Origin: Phlebiopsis flavidoalba
Taxonomy: Eukaryota > Basidiomycota > Agaricomycetes > Polyporales > Phanerochaetaceae
Assembly (NCBI GenBank): GCA_035772785.1
Contig: JAOCPU010000055.1
Location: 177,803-241,802, forward strand
Reading direction: 5' to 3'
DNA length: 64,000 nt
Shown: piece after piece, positions 1-11,580 of the stretch
Layout of the letters: each line of letters starts with the position of its first letter
Position numbering within the stretch: position 1 is the stretch's first letter
Notes under the pieces: generated by a model
What the model saw: only the letters and a program-made list of their open reading frames with translations
Told to the model about the DNA's origin: nothing
Databases searched by the model: none
Translations under genes and position numbers: made by a program

Positions 1-919
1 TCTTCGAAGCTCGGTCCGGCAGTACACCCCGGGCAGACCGGTCGGAAGCAATGACGGAGCCCGAGGTCCTTAGGTGTTCAGCGAATGCGCGTGCGAAGAA
101 TACATTGAGCACTGGGCAAATTGTATAAGTACTCCTTGGGCGGTCTGTAACATGGAATTCTTACACTTCGTATCATGTATCGGTGAGCCATGGTTTCCGA
201 TGCTGAGCAGTACTCCTTGTCGCTTAAAACGCTTGCAGCCACATTTGGCGCAGAGGCAACTTTGTCTATTCGCGCTTTGGCATGCATTCCGCTGCTGACC
301 ACGACGAGACGCGAGTTTGATTTGTGTTCTTCCGAGGCGCGGTTCATGTTGGGGAGGAGGAGAATTGACACAAGTGCGGTGGATAGATGATTCACTTGGA
401 GCCTGGGATCAGCTTGAAGATAAGAACTTTTGACTGTACTGAGATATTTCACTACTCACTGAAGCTCTCCCAGCCATCACCCGTCGTCTCATGTTCATAC
501 CCCGCGACCGCCCGCGTTTGCTGATCAAGTAGTCTATTGGGTCGTCCCCTATCCGAGCGACAAACTCTTGGGATAGACGCAAACTTGGAGAGGTCCACAA
601 GCCTGCAGCTCTGGCCACATAGCTTGTTCTCTTTGCGATGTCTGGAATAAAATACTCGGCATGGAGTTATTGCGAAGTGGCAAGGCAGAGACAGCTAACC
701 TTCCAGTGCTCGCAAGCCCTTACTCATGGCTTCGACACGCGATAATTAGTCGCGCATCGGCTTCATCTCCGCGAAGTGTATGGCAGCTTCAAGACCAATA
801 CCCGTGTTGGCACCGAGCACCAGGACGGTTCTATTCGCGAGGTCGGCATGAAGGGGAGGCGGAAGGCGCGTCCACTGGCTGAGGAGAACTGTTGAGAACT
901 TGGTAGGTTTTTTTCCCAT
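1..919 (-). CDS. Short-chain dehydrogenase/reductase, retinol dehydrogenase-like; 3' end outside window
   Basis: NAD(P)-dependent oxidoreductase of the SDR family. The start ATG is at 917-919. The N-terminus reads MGKKPTKFSTVLL and is followed by the Rossmann nucleotide-binding motif LGANTGIGLEAA. Further along are VKEF-like helix remnants (SQEFVARIGDDPIDYLI), the strand and helix VNHLSTALVSILLLP, and the catalytic-strand region SRLVVVSSG, which supplies the active-site Ser. Near the left edge YCRTELRR matches the substrate-loop PGxxxTEL region. The YxxxK pair is expected near 130-190, where the frame is disturbed and I cannot place it with certainty. At least three frame shifts separate these blocks. 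The order and spacing of all blocks match fungal retinol-dehydrogenase-like SDRs of about 320 residues, so assignment to the family is firm but the substrate is unknown. Confidence 0.75.
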
Positions 920-1473
920 AGCTTCAGTTTTGGCGTAAGGGGTTAATGTTGTGGGTCAAAAAGTATTTACTGTCTCGAGCTGGGGGTCGTCCGTTTATAA
1001 GGACGCGACATGCTTTCTTAACTCGCATCCCAGCCGAGTGGTGTGTACAAGCCGGGGCAAATGAGTAATCTCATCTCAGCGGTCCGACGGCGCTTACTTC
1101 GGAGAGCGTGCGTATTCTTCCGGCACGGCTTGAGTCCACGACACCCCAACGGCATGGCACCTCTAGAACGCATCCTCGGTCCAAGAAGCACTTGGTCAGC
1201 GATCGGCGTACTGACTAACAGAGTGGTTTGCGATCCGCAGCTTCCCTTCACATGGTTCTGCTTCTGAAGAAAGCTAGGCGATGTAAGTTCGGTGACGTCC
1301 TAGACTTGGCTAGCGAGATGTTCCCAGCAAGTGTGACGTTGTTCACGCGAAATATAGTGTATATTATCCACACCAGAGGCAGTAGGATACACTGGTCCGT
1401 ACACGCCATATAAGGGGCGAGTCAAGGTCCATGGCAGGGATTTGAGGGTGGCAGCAACGTCTCATATGATATC
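920..1473. other. Intergenic, nothing recognised
   Basis: This lies between the SDR start and the 3' end of the next minus-strand gene. It holds the SDR upstream region. I see no conserved coding block on either strand. Confidence 0.4.
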
Positions 1474-2977
1474 CTATTGAGGGTTTGTGACTGATGGGTT
1501 GAGATATAAATATCCTGCACCATAGAGCATCAACACCATAATTCCAGAGGGAACATGCTGATGGGAACAGCTTACCACCAACGTAGGTGTCGTGCCGAGT
1601 TGAATCGCAAGACGCGCGATGTTCGCCCGTAACGTAGATGGTATTGCCATAGAGAGCGGTTGTAAACCTGCGGAGTAGCTGGAAAGCCCGTGGCTCAGCA
1701 CCCGTGTGCGTAGCGATATTTGGACACTTACATCCATTAGGGTTGACCCATCTGACAGTCACAAGTCCGCTGGAAGGGTTGACGCTGAACTGCATTGACG
1801 GATGAGTAAATGGTGCCGTGCGGTAAAGTACCACGCGGCTGTGCTTACGATCGTAGTCTGCGCGTATCCGATGGCATAGGTGTCATAGACGTAGGTGGAG
1901 GATGCGCTTCCGGCGGAAGCTGGTGGCATTTAATTAGCACGATGTTTTATGAAGAAACTGGAATGAATTAAGCTCACTATGAGCTCTCGTGTTTTGTAGC
2001 TCTAGGTAGTAGATGTTCCTAGAAGAACAGAGTCATTGTCAAACGCAAAGGTGATGATGACCAAACTACTAACCCTGGGCCGAGGGTAACTTGAGGTCCG
2101 CTCCTGATTGCGACACCCGAAAGGACAAGCGATAACGGCTATAACAAGCTATTATTAAGTGAGGCTAACTTATCTCGGCTGTGGTTATACTTACAGTGCT
2201 TGGGTGGTTCAGTTCAACGACAGAGCCGGGCAGGTCGGGTTCAGTGAAGCTGTAGACCCAACCGTCGCTAGCCGATCCGGTACCGATGGTACTGGACAGG
2301 CCATAGGCACCTATATAGCCAAGGAATTGACCACTGCGTTTCTGCAGTGTAGTCTCAGTGGATCTGGCATAGACTCCGAGGGATCCGGTTTGGCTAATTG
2401 TCAAGTTCGGATAAGACTACAATTTGTAGCAATTAAGGTTCCACTTACACGGCGCCAGGAGTAGGAAGTCTAAATCATTTCGATTAAGTTATAAACTTGC
2501 AGAAAGCCAAATCCAAGAAGCTTACGTAGGGCTGGCGCTTGAGCTTGCGCTCGAGCTTGCAACTGAGCTGGCAGTAAGCTGAGCTCGAAGACGCGGAGTC
2601 CGAGCTGGAAGCAGAGCTTGAGGCGGAGGAGCTTGATGCGGCCGACGAAGGAGGAGGGGTCGGGATGGAAGAGCTGGCCGCACTAGAAGGGAGTGGGGGG
2701 TCGGGATAGAAGAGTCGGAGGAAGAGGTAGGCAAGTTCGACGGAGCGCCGTCGCGAGCTACTTCTGCATATCGTCCTGAGTCGCGAAAAGATGTTGAAAT
2801 TCGGGTCTACGCACGGTAGTGAGGGTTGTAGAGCCTCTTGGGAGGAGCGGGGCGCGAGGCCACGAGCCAACCTCTGCGCATTGCTTCCGTGGACGTCTAC
2901 AGCGTAAGCATCGGCAAACTGAAGGAGTGACAGTGCAACCAGAGCAAAAGAGAGGGCTCTGTGCACGGCGAGAACAT
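1474..2977 (-). CDS. Secreted Ser-rich protein with NAQRLARGL signature (basidiomycete-specific family)
   Basis: Exon 1 encodes a signal peptide (ALSFALVALSLLQFADA) followed by the family signature NAQRLARGL, then a Pro/Ser stretch of repeated SSAASSS blocks at about 2540-2720 that looks like an O-glycosylated linker. A splice donor GTAAGC follows at about 2534. The next exon, 2165-2420, encodes GSLGVYAR...GQFLGYIG, the start of the beta-rich domain. Later blocks lie at 1840-1940 (SSTYVYDTYAIGYAQ) and 1560-1800 (NPSSGLVTVRWVNPNG and GNTIYVTGEH). The ATG at 2975-2977 (MFS) is one base out of frame with the signal peptide. A second frame break lies in the six-G run at about 2695. The family is widespread in Agaricomycetes and has no known function. 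The 3' end is uncertain. Confidence 0.65.
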
Positions 2978-3037
2978 AGCAACGGGCAGAGAAAAAGACG
3001 ACGAAGCTGGAGATGCGCGCACGGTAACGGGCTGGGG

Positions 3038-3046
3038 GGTTATATA
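3038..3046 (-). promoter_or_regulatory. TATA box of the secreted Ser-rich gene
   Basis: The minus strand reads CTATATAAC about 60 bases before the predicted ATG at 2977. Spacing and orientation fit a core promoter. Confidence 0.45.
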
Positions 3047-3718
3047 GCGCACACCACGTTTTATACGTCCGACGCACCACGATGGTGCCTTGTCTTTGCG
3101 CTCGGTGCCTGACGGGTTTTCAAACCACCGGTTCTAGTCTCGCTCGTTTTAGCCTGACCCCGTCGATCTCTGCCTAAGCTCAAGCTCAGGCTATCTGTTG
3201 ATGAGGGCCACAATGAGTCGATGAGATGAGACATGAAGTACTCAGCAACATTGAGACTACTCTCTTGCATTCGTTTTAAGCAGGAACGAGCGCGTCGGGA
3301 GCTGGCTGCTTTGATGGAGGGAGGCGCTCCGGACTTTAATTTAGCTTACGTAACGTAACGTAGTTGGAGCGCGACCTCACAATAACACATAAGGACTGTG
3401 ACAGCCCAAGCAATACAAGCATAATTGATACCACGCAACGAAGGATTCAAGGGATTTTTGGTTTAAGTCAGGGAATTAAATTGAGGAATACACTGCACAA
3501 GAGAGACAACAGACAGATAGACGGGAATATAAGTCCTTGGCAGGTTTCGGAAAAAAGAGACAAGAAACAAGGCAAAGTGAGTTGAAAGATTACGGAAGAG
3601 AGACAAGAAACGGATAGACAAGAATATATATTAGATTACAGCAGAGAGACAAGGGAAAAAACAGTTCCTAACACGGCGTACGCGAGAACAAATGATCAAC
3701 ACGAAAGACAGAGTGGTC
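3047..3718. other. Intergenic between the Ser-rich gene and the zinc-finger-like gene
   Basis: It contains the upstream region of the Ser-rich gene and the 3' flank of the next minus-strand gene. The stretch 3400-3670 is A-rich on the plus strand, with repeated AGAGACAAGA-type words at about 3500-3515, 3555-3570, 3598-3610 and 3645-3655. No gene is visible. Confidence 0.4.
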
Positions 3719-4960
3719 CTAGTTGTGGTTGCCCAGCTTCCTCTTGCGCGGCGACGGAACATCTTGAGCATCATCTTCGTTTTCGTCACGAGATCGTTTC
3801 TTGCGGGGACTGGCCTCGGACACGGACACCGGTGCGCCAGAGGTGGCCGACGAGGACGATGGTTTTTTTCATCGGAGACGCAGAAGATGCGGCGGACAGA
3901 GGTTTCATAGAAGACGGCGAGCCAGAAACCAGAGCGTGTGTGGTGGGACAGGGATTTCCTAGTAAGACGACGGACTAGCGACCTGAGTGGGTGTGGCGGA
4001 CGAGAGTTCTCTAGAAGACGATGGGCCAGCGACCGGAGCGTGCGTGGTAGACAAGGGTTTCTCAGAAGAAGACGGATCGGCAACCGGAGTGGGTGTGGCG
4101 GACGAGAGTCCCCTGGAAGACGATAGGCCAGCAATCGGAGCGTTTGTCGGGTCGTACACAGGAGCGGCCATGGGCGTGGTCGTGGGTCGGATTCGGTCGG
4201 TTAGGTCCATTGATCTCCTCAAAGCGCTCTGGCGGAGCATGCGTGTGCACAGTCCGGAGATGCCGTATGAACGTTGTTGTCGACTATCCTGCTGATATGT
4301 GCGCGTACAGTACTTGCACCTTGCTCGCTCCGGCACCAGTGTTCACCGGTAGTGGCGCCACGTAATTCTTTGATCGGGGTTCTGCCTGAGGCTTGGATAT
4401 CGGCAGCACTGTGGCGAGTGGCAGGGGAGGCTTGCGTCCGAAAATGCGTACTTCGGATGTTTATACCCGCAGATGAAACCTCGCACTCATCCTGGTTTTG
4501 CCTCCACATGTGCAGTCGTCGATGTCGCACACAAGTCCCTGTCGTGCTCGTCGGGCTGTAACAAAGGGCTATGAGGTGAACGCCAGGGAGGTGTAGTCCC
4601 GCAAGAGAGAACATACAGAGTAAGCTGTGGTGTGTAGTAATACCGGGAAATATGCTTCCTAACCTTCTTGCTACTCAGGGGGTAAAAATAATGAAATAGA
4701 AAGAAAAGGGCATTCCTCTTTGTGCTGCTTCGGCTGGACCACCGTCGTAGGATGGATCGAGTTCTCTTTATCGCCTTCCAAGCCAAACTGGCAGACAGCG
4801 GAACAGTGGGAGCGGTCTGACGGTAGAATGCATCGAAGGCAGCCAGATCCTGGGCATACGTGGCCTGGGAGACAATGTCGGTTCACTGATTCCTCACAAG
4901 GCAGGAGCTTCCCAGCCGGCAGTCGCCAATGTCGCTGGAGCCAGCCGAGCATCCAGTCTT
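3719..4960 (-). CDS. Zinc-finger-like nuclear protein (paralogue of the 13.1-15.4 kb gene)
   Basis: An upstream block at about 4640-4890 (DLAAFDAFYRQTAPTVPLSA, then Lys/Arg-rich) may be the N-terminus. At 4480-4560 CDIDDCTCGGKTRMSARFHL matches the C-x4-C-x(n)-H finger of the second copy, where it reads CGLDGCTES...HLKKHH. At 4270-4340 ARCKYCTRTYQQ aligns with the CTLC finger of that copy. A Ser/Thr/Pro/Ala repeat region follows at 3960-4180 (PVAGPSSSRELSSATPT blocks). The C-terminus, read in its own frame, is SPRKKRSRDENEDD...SPRKRKLGNHN with a stop at 3719-3721; it has two basic clusters resembling a nuclear localisation signal. Several frame shifts are present. A DNA- or chromatin-associated role is inferred only from the fingers and basic tail. 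Confidence 0.5.
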
Positions 4961-5390
4961 CCACAGGTGCCGGCGGAATACGGGACTCGAGTAGCTAGGG
5001 GCGGCAAAATACCCGTACAGACTTGACAAGTTGTCAGTAATATGGCGCGTACTACAGAGTATCTTCATACTCACTCGGTCGTGGTTCCCGAAGGCCCCGT
5101 AATCCATCAGTAATCCTTCCATTTAGGACGTTGCGTCCATGAAAATGTTATACTTGGGATCATCATATAAAGACCCATCGATTTCGAAGCCGTCAGTATG
5201 GTATTGGTTCTGCACAACCTGAAGCGGGAGACAAGTCGAGCGTGTAGATTGTCGACATGCTGTCGGCAAAAGGGGCGATAGCAACCAGGAAGATAGCGAA
5301 AAGGCGCGACAGAAGGCAAGAGTGGCGGAGGAAGTGGACGGTAGAGGAACGATGTCGGCTATGAGAGGAGGAGAAGAAGGCACACACCAT
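4870..5390 (-). CDS. Putative secreted protein, unrecognised
   Basis: An ATG at about 5388-5390 opens a frame with a hydrophobic stretch (LLSRLFAIFLVAIAPFADS) that could be a signal peptide. A different frame then gives VVQNQYHTDGFEIDGSLYDD, and beyond a probable short intron (GTGAGT at about 5080) come MDYGAFGNHDR and a Cys-containing end (CSAGSSDIGDCRLGSSC). Frame changes interrupt the reading. A TATAAATA box lies just upstream. I do not recognise the family. The 3' limit could run into the N-terminal part of the zinc-finger-like gene, so the border between the two is unsure. Confidence 0.35.
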
Positions 5391-5400
5391 AATCGCGAGG

Positions 5401-5410
5401 GTATTTATAC
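5401..5410 (-). promoter_or_regulatory. TATA box (TATAAATA on the minus strand)
   Basis: The minus strand reads GTATAAATAC directly upstream of the putative secreted protein. It is closer to the candidate ATG (about 15-20 bases) than usual, which suggests the true start may be a downstream Met. Confidence 0.4.
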
Positions 5411-7427
5411 TTGCGCCTACCCCAACGGGCACCCCTAGAAAACACGCTGCGTGGGCCGCTGCTCGGCACTCGCGTTGAAAGAGATTTCAAGCGCGTCGGC
5501 ACGGGACTATCGCACTTTACGACTTTACATGCATGCGCGCTCGTACTACCGAAAATGCACAGTGGATGTGCTTGCACGGGATAACAAACCGCTGGGGCCA
5601 CCCCCGGACACTCACAATGGCCATTAGGGCGTGGAGGATGATCCACGACGGTGATCCTGACCAGGGATGCCACTCCGCTTTTGTCCGAATAGCGTTTTCA
5701 GTTATAACATCGAAATTGGGACTCGACGCCGTCGTCAATGGACGGTTGGAGAAGGTGGCATAGCCTCGTGCTAAGTCGTTCGGCAATTCTTTCATTGTCC
5801 AGTTACATTGAGGGAGTACAGCTTCACTTCAATAGTAATTCTTGGAAGTGATGCGGCGATCGACGGCTCGGGATGGAATCTCGATGTGTCCTATCAAGCA
5901 AGTCTTCAGTGTACCTGGTTCAGAGCCATATACTAGAAATATAGCAGATGTTGCACTTCAGCATGTGTCTAAGCCAAAGAATGAGTAGCGAAGGATATCA
6001 ACCAGTGCGAGGCGTGGAAAATGGGTGGGGGGGGAGGGCGTACAATTATGTTTCAACCGATAATATTATCTATGTACTTGTTCTTCTAAGTAGCGGGGGT
6101 CATATCCACCAGCTTACATTCACTGCTCTATGCTCTGAAAAGATAAGTTTGGACGGTTGTTGGGCGAGATAGCATCCTTGAGGCAGTAGCCTTACACCGA
6201 GCCACTGGGAGTCAGGTGATAAATCTCGAATGTAACGCAAAGCACTTGAACTTGTCACTAAACTAACTTAATGAAATGAATGTCAGTAAAGGAAGGTCTT
6301 AAAAGTAGTGATAATCTCGATGGAGATCCGAAAAGCGCAAGGGTGTGGACTTGCTGCTAACTTTTCGCCGAGTACTATAACTCTTAGTCTGGCAACGACC
6401 TACCTAATGAATAAAGTCAGTGACCCGTTGCACGTGCCCTTGCAATTGACTTAGATTTCTTTTATGAGGGGATGCCGTGACATATAGACGGAAAGTGGCG
6501 TTTGTGGTCGTTTGTGACGACGCGTCCAGAACAGAGAAAGCCCGTTGGCCCAATCACGCACATCCGGCTGCTCGGCATTGTAGAGCCGCTGAGGCCCAAG
6601 TTGAGCCGCGATTGATGTGTCAAGCAAGATTAGGCGCCCGGACAAACGTCGTACATTAATATCGGGTGTCGATTCAAACGTCCACATAACGGACAAACTA
6701 CAGCGATCGCCACTCGGTTGCGTATCCGGGAGTTGCACAGCACATCAGGTTGCTTAATGTCCTACATCTCACAGTATGTTGGGGGCGTGGGCCACTAATG
6801 CCATCAATTGTTCCACAAAATGAATGCATGATCTGACACTCAATGTCAGCAAAGTCTGGTTAACGAAGACATCATGTATTGTGGGAAGCTAGAGAGTTTC
6901 CATCAAATGCATGTTTTTTGCGCCAGTCCATTGATAAGCCTAGATCACACAATTGTACAGCACGTCGCTCTCTGATCTTCATAAACCGGGGAAGAGCTTG
7001 GAGCCCTCGGGTTCTATTCACAACAGAAATGAAGCGGTAGGTGACTTTCAAAGTCTTCAATAAGCTGAGCATCCAATTCCCATGATGCAGCCGTGTAATA
7101 GGCATACGTATTAATGCTGAACACCAAGGACCGTGACCTTCGACTCAGTATTCAGCAATTGACCGACTTTTACTTCGGGATATATTTAATTCGCTCAGGC
7201 TCACTCTCATCTAGTTCTCTGGTGATTGTGATTTGGAATATTCCTAGATATGGGCGAGAAAATGTTTGAAGGCTGGCACACTACAAATTACCAGTCGAGG
7301 AGACGTGATAAAAACTCGAAGCAAGTCGCGGTGCGCGCCAGAACTCTCTAGAGATCAATTCACGTGGGCGTTTAGACGCTCCTGCTGCTTTGGCGATGGC
7401 GATGTGATAACATGAAAAACTACAAAC
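5411..7427. other. Two kb without a recognisable gene
   Basis: Only short, mutually inconsistent reading frames are present. I find no conserved motif, no inverted repeat with long arms and no obvious repeat shared with the rest of the window. The last 200 bases should carry the eEF1B-gamma promoter. Confidence 0.4.
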
Positions 7428-7470
7428 CTTTCTCTTTCTCTCGACCACCATCCATCCTCTCTCTCAAAAA
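7428..7470 (+). promoter_or_regulatory. Pyrimidine-rich leader of eEF1B-gamma
   Basis: A CT-rich tract (CTTTCTCTTTCTCTC and CATCCTCTCTCTC) runs up to an A-run immediately before the ATG. Such tracts are typical of highly expressed fungal translation genes and mark the transcription start region. Confidence 0.5.
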
Positions 7471-9090
7471 ATGTCCTCCATTGGCACACTCTACACCGTT
7501 TTCAGCAGCAGGCCCAGGGCAAGCGCGTGAGTTGTCATCGTTAAGGCTCTCAAACGACCTCCCAACTCAACTCTGTGGTTAAGATTCGCGCTGCTGCTGC
7601 CCTTCGCCGGCTTGAAGGTCGACCTGCCTGCCTCGTACGTCTACACTTCGAGGACAACAAGAAGCCTGAGTTCTTGTCCAAGTTCCCCCACGGCAAAATT
7701 CCCGCCCTTGATGGTGCGGACGGCTTCAAGCTCTTCGAGACCTCGGCCGTTGCACGCTACGGTGAGTTAATGTCTTCTATATACTGGAAGAGCATCCTTT
7801 CGCGCGAAAGATGAAAAGATCATCACAATCAGTTATCCCTGTCTTAACATCCATGTCGAGACTTTAACCAGATTCTGACTCGCTTTCTCTCTAATCGATC
7901 TCGGGCTTTTTACTAATCCGTGTACCTCGTAGTTGCCAACCTTGCCCCCAACTCCAACCTCATTCCTTCCGACCTCAAGGAGGCTGCCCTTGTCGACCAA
8001 TGGATCTCCGTTGCCGATTCCGAGATCTTTGCTCCCTCAGCATTGTTTTCCAGCTCTGCAAAAACATCCTCCCCTACAACAAGGCCCTCCACACCACTTT
8101 CGTTGAGCGCGGCATTCGTGGCCTGAAGACCGTTGAGACTCACCTTGCTACCCGCACATACCTCGTCACTGAGCGTATCACCCTTGCCGACATCTCCCTC
8201 GCGTCTGTCATCTACCGCGCAGCGTCGACCATCCTCGATGCTGAGCTCCGCCCACAATTCCCCAACGTTATCCGTCACGCCGAGACCATTGTCAACCACC
8301 CATTGATGAAGGAGGCGTTTCGGCCCCCTCGAGTTCGTCGAGAAGGCCCTCCAGTTCGTTCCCCCTGTCAAGGAGAAGAAGGAGACCAAGCCTGCTGCCG
8401 CTCCCCAGCTAAGGCTGAGAAGAAGCCCAAGGTCGTAGTTGGTGGAGGGAGGATGACGACGTTGACCTCGTTCCCGAGGAGCCCAAGGCGAAGAACCCTC
8501 TCGACTCCCTCCCCAAGTCTACCTTCAACCTCGAGGACTGGAAGCGTGCGTACTCCAACAAGGAGACCGCGGCCCTGGTGGCTCCCTCGAGTGGTTCTAC
8601 GAGACGAATGCAGTGAGTTTGAAATGTAAATTCCGCAAGGGTAGCGCTAATTTCTTTCTCCAGTTTTCGACAAGGAGGGCTTCTCCGTCTGGCGCGTTGA
8701 CTTCAAGTACAACACCGAGCTCACCCAGACGTTCATGAGCTCTAACCAGATCGGTGGCTTCTTCAACCGTCTCGAGGCTGTGTCGCGCAAGTACCTCTTC
8801 GGCTCAGTGGGCGTACTCGGCCAGACCAACGACTCTGATCAATCTCTGGTGTCCTCACCTCCTCCGCGGCCAGGAGGCGAAGCCCGTCGTCGAGGTTGCC
8901 CCCGACTTCGAGTCGTACGAGTACAAGAAGCTCGACCTCGACAACGCCGATGATAAGGACGTTCTTCGAGGCTGCCAACGCCTGGTGATCTCGAGATCGA
9001 TCGGCAAGAAGTGGGTCGATGGCAAGAACGTGCGTGTCTCTGTCCCTATCTTTTGCCCTTACTCATATCTTTGTCAAATAGTTCAAGTAA
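7471..9090 (+). CDS. Translation elongation factor 1B subunit gamma (eEF1B-gamma)
   Basis: Subunit of the eEF1B complex that recycles eEF1A-GTP in the cytosol. Start MSSIGTLYTV. A GST N-terminal fold follows (FEDNKKPEFLSKFPHGKIPALDGADGFKLFETSAVARY, about 7660-7760), then a GST C-terminal fold (VANLAPNSNLIPSDL to IRHAETIVNHPLMKEAF, 7932-8320). A Lys-rich linker lies at about 8350-8450. The conserved EF1G domain (NPLDSLPKSTFNLEDWKR, FMSSNQIGGFFNRLEA, PDFESYEYKKLDLDNADDK, GKKWVDGKN) runs from 8490 and ends FK-stop in a tiny last exon, 9082-9090. Introns of 50-160 bp have GT/AG ends, for example 9031-9081. About ten single-base indels break the frame, including two compensating shifts at 7605-7660, yet residues are conserved throughout. 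This is either sequence error or a very young pseudogene; I favour error. Confidence 0.9.
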
Positions 9091-9312
9091 ACGTTGGCTC
9101 CTGCATTCACGTCGTGTTCATGATGAAGAGATGTATCCATTGCTGTGCTGTTGTCTCCTTAGATCCTCTTGGTGTCTTGTCTGTACTTTGTGTAGCAAAT
9201 TGTTCAAAATTCAAAAAGAACTGGAAGATGTACATTTTTGTGTGCCTGGGAGACTACACGATAACGATCAAGGTCAATGGGTTTATGGAGTGTCCATGGG
9301 ACACCGACGCTG

Positions 9313-11580
9313 TCAATTCGGTGAGAGAAACCAGCAGTATACTACGATGGTGTCCACTAATTGTCTAGCGACAAGCAGAAAAGAGCTGTCGAAAAGAGAG
9401 CCGAAGACCTGATTACTCGGGTAATGTAGAGAAGAGATTTGACGAACATGAGGATCACCGATGTCTTGGCTTGTGTGTCTGGTCTTGACGCGGAGGTGGA
9501 GGGAAGGACGTCCCGTAGTTGTATCAGCGGTCGTGAGAAGGTATATACTTACCCTGGACGAACCCCAGTTTTCGGTTTGTCAAACTATGCTTTGGAGAGA
9601 GAAAGGAGTATTTACCATCAACTGTGCGAGTATTAGAAGCATCAGCGACGCTCCAAGTTTTCGACTCTGTCACACGTAAAGAGCCTAGCACAAGAATTAA
9701 CAACGTATTCATATCCGTGCCCAGTTGGACTCACTCGAGCTGCCCCCTCATGAAGGGACGAGTCGTATGCTACTCAGAATTATCGAACTGATATTCCGAC
9801 CAAGCCCTAGGCTGATCTGCCGCGCACGCGATGTACCGCGACCGCCCTCCGCGTTCGACGTGCACGACGGGAATGAGCGACAGAAGATATGCGAGACAGA
9901 CGGTGATGACGTCCGTCCGGCTTGCTGCTTGGTCTTCGGGAGACTCGGAAGGAGATCTTGACCTCGAGGGGAAAAATGAGGTTGATCAAGGCCTATAATG
10001 AGATGTCAGAAGGCTGTAAGAGGTAACCGGATAAATGTTAGACCAACCAAGGGCGATGCGTGATGCGGTGAGGCAGTAGATTGCAAAGAGGAAGCCGCCC
10101 CAGTTGATGAGTCGCCCGGAAAAGGTTTGGAGTATTCTGCTTCACGCTTTTGTTCTTGGAGTGCGTCCAGGTTACGAGCCATTTGGTATTGGAGGGCTTC
10201 AAGACCAGTGGTCTCTTGAATAGCTCCGGACAGCTCTGTAACGGATGAGTGTGGCTGAGGATATTTGTATAGTGGGTTCAGGAATGCGAAACTTACCAGA
10301 GTTACGACTGAATTTAGGCAGTTTTGCAATACCAGGACATGTCACCGGCGGGCTAATAGGTGTCAGAAGGTTGTTAGGGGAATGTCCCAAAAGACCCATC
10401 TGTGTGCGATTGCTGTCTTGCTCGAGCCTATCTTTTGACAATTTCAATATTTTCCTGCGCTGTATCAAGTCGGCACGAACGCGCGATTTCATGAGGCCCC
10501 CCTTGCGCTACTATGAGAGTATAATCTACGTATGTAGGCAAGCTTACTGTGTCTCCTCAACATGAGACATGTCGCTGAGCAACCAGGACGTAACTGAACT
10601 TACCGGATGCCGCGTGGAGAACCAAGGGAGAAAACGAGTAGCGTTGTCAATCGCGCCAAATTCCCGACAGGCTACCTAGTAGCACTGTCCACAACAGCAG
10701 TGAGCGACGTGTAAGAACACATTTGCCCACGAGATACCACTCGATTCCGCCCCGGTAGGCACTGGTCATATGCAAATGAAGAGGAGGAAGAGGAATACGC
10801 CAATTGGTAGAGCAAAGAGTCCTACGTGTCAGGCGTGTCGGGGTCGGTCTATGAAGGCCTTTTATGTCTATACCAAGAAGAATTAGCCACGTTGAACCCA
10901 CCCAGTACGCAATTGACAGACACTACCGGATGCCGAGCGATAGCGATCCGAACGAGGCTATATGAGAATGGGATGAATACCACTATGGTCACGATGAGCA
11001 TAATGAATAGCGAGATATTCCTAATTAAGCAGTCTTGTGCTAGACCAGATTAGCGGCCGGTGAGTCACAGTCAAGTAACTTTCGTTCTCCTCCTTTGCAC
11101 CCCGTGACTTAACCGTTTACGCACACGCGTGGTGAACATGTCTACAGCCTGGCACATGAGCAAACAAGAAAAGCATCGAGCTCTCGGAGAAGCTTAGAGC
11201 AAAGAGTGCGCGAGCAAGTGTAGAAATGTAGTTGCTCCCCTTGTTGGGGGCAAAAATGTATTATGTCTCTTGGCGTCCGTCACTCCTGCCGTGAAAAGTG
11301 GGCGTGCGGGTAGAGTGTCCAGTTCAAACGTCCGTCTTTCGAACGCTGCAGTGACCAGAGTGCGCAGTTGTGTTCTCCCGACAGGGTTTTGTAAGTGTCG
11401 TGATACAGGCTATGAAGCAGGTACTTTCGTACAGCATAGAACACGATGACACTTGTCTGTCGTCATTGTCAGTACAGTGTGGATCTCAATCAGGCCCGGG
11501 CCCTCGACTGAGGCTTACCTATGCGTAAGAATGAGCGCACATGTTTCAAAGCTTATGGCTACCAAAGAAGGAGTTGACAT
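9313..11580 (-). CDS. Golgi pH regulator / GPHR-type membrane protein (GPHR_N and ABA_GPCR domains)
   Basis: Multi-span anion-channel-like protein of Golgi/ER membranes that keeps Golgi pH. Exon 1 reads MSTPSLVAISFETCALILTHR (ATG 11578-11580). It is followed by FYAVRKYLLHSLYHD (about 11410), LFALSFSESSMLFLFAHV (about 11180), the membrane segment NISLFIMLIVTIVVFIPFSY (about 11000), PIGVFLFLLF and PVPTGAESSGI. The family hallmark LEALQYQMARNLDALQEQ lies at about 10170-10210, then GRLINWGGFLFAIYCLTASRI and RTDVITVCLAYLLSLIPVVHVE. The C-terminal block is QLRxSFPPPP and NLFSTLPEYQVFGSLFDSSFL, with a stop at 9313-9315. All blocks are in the expected order, but frames change repeatedly between them. 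The gene converges with eEF1B-gamma with about 220 bp between stops. Confidence 0.82.

Noticed and set aside
7471..9090. Programmed ribosomal frameshifting in eEF1B-gamma
   Set aside because: About ten shifts in both directions at unrelated sites, and similar breaks in all neighbours, fit sequence error rather than recoding.
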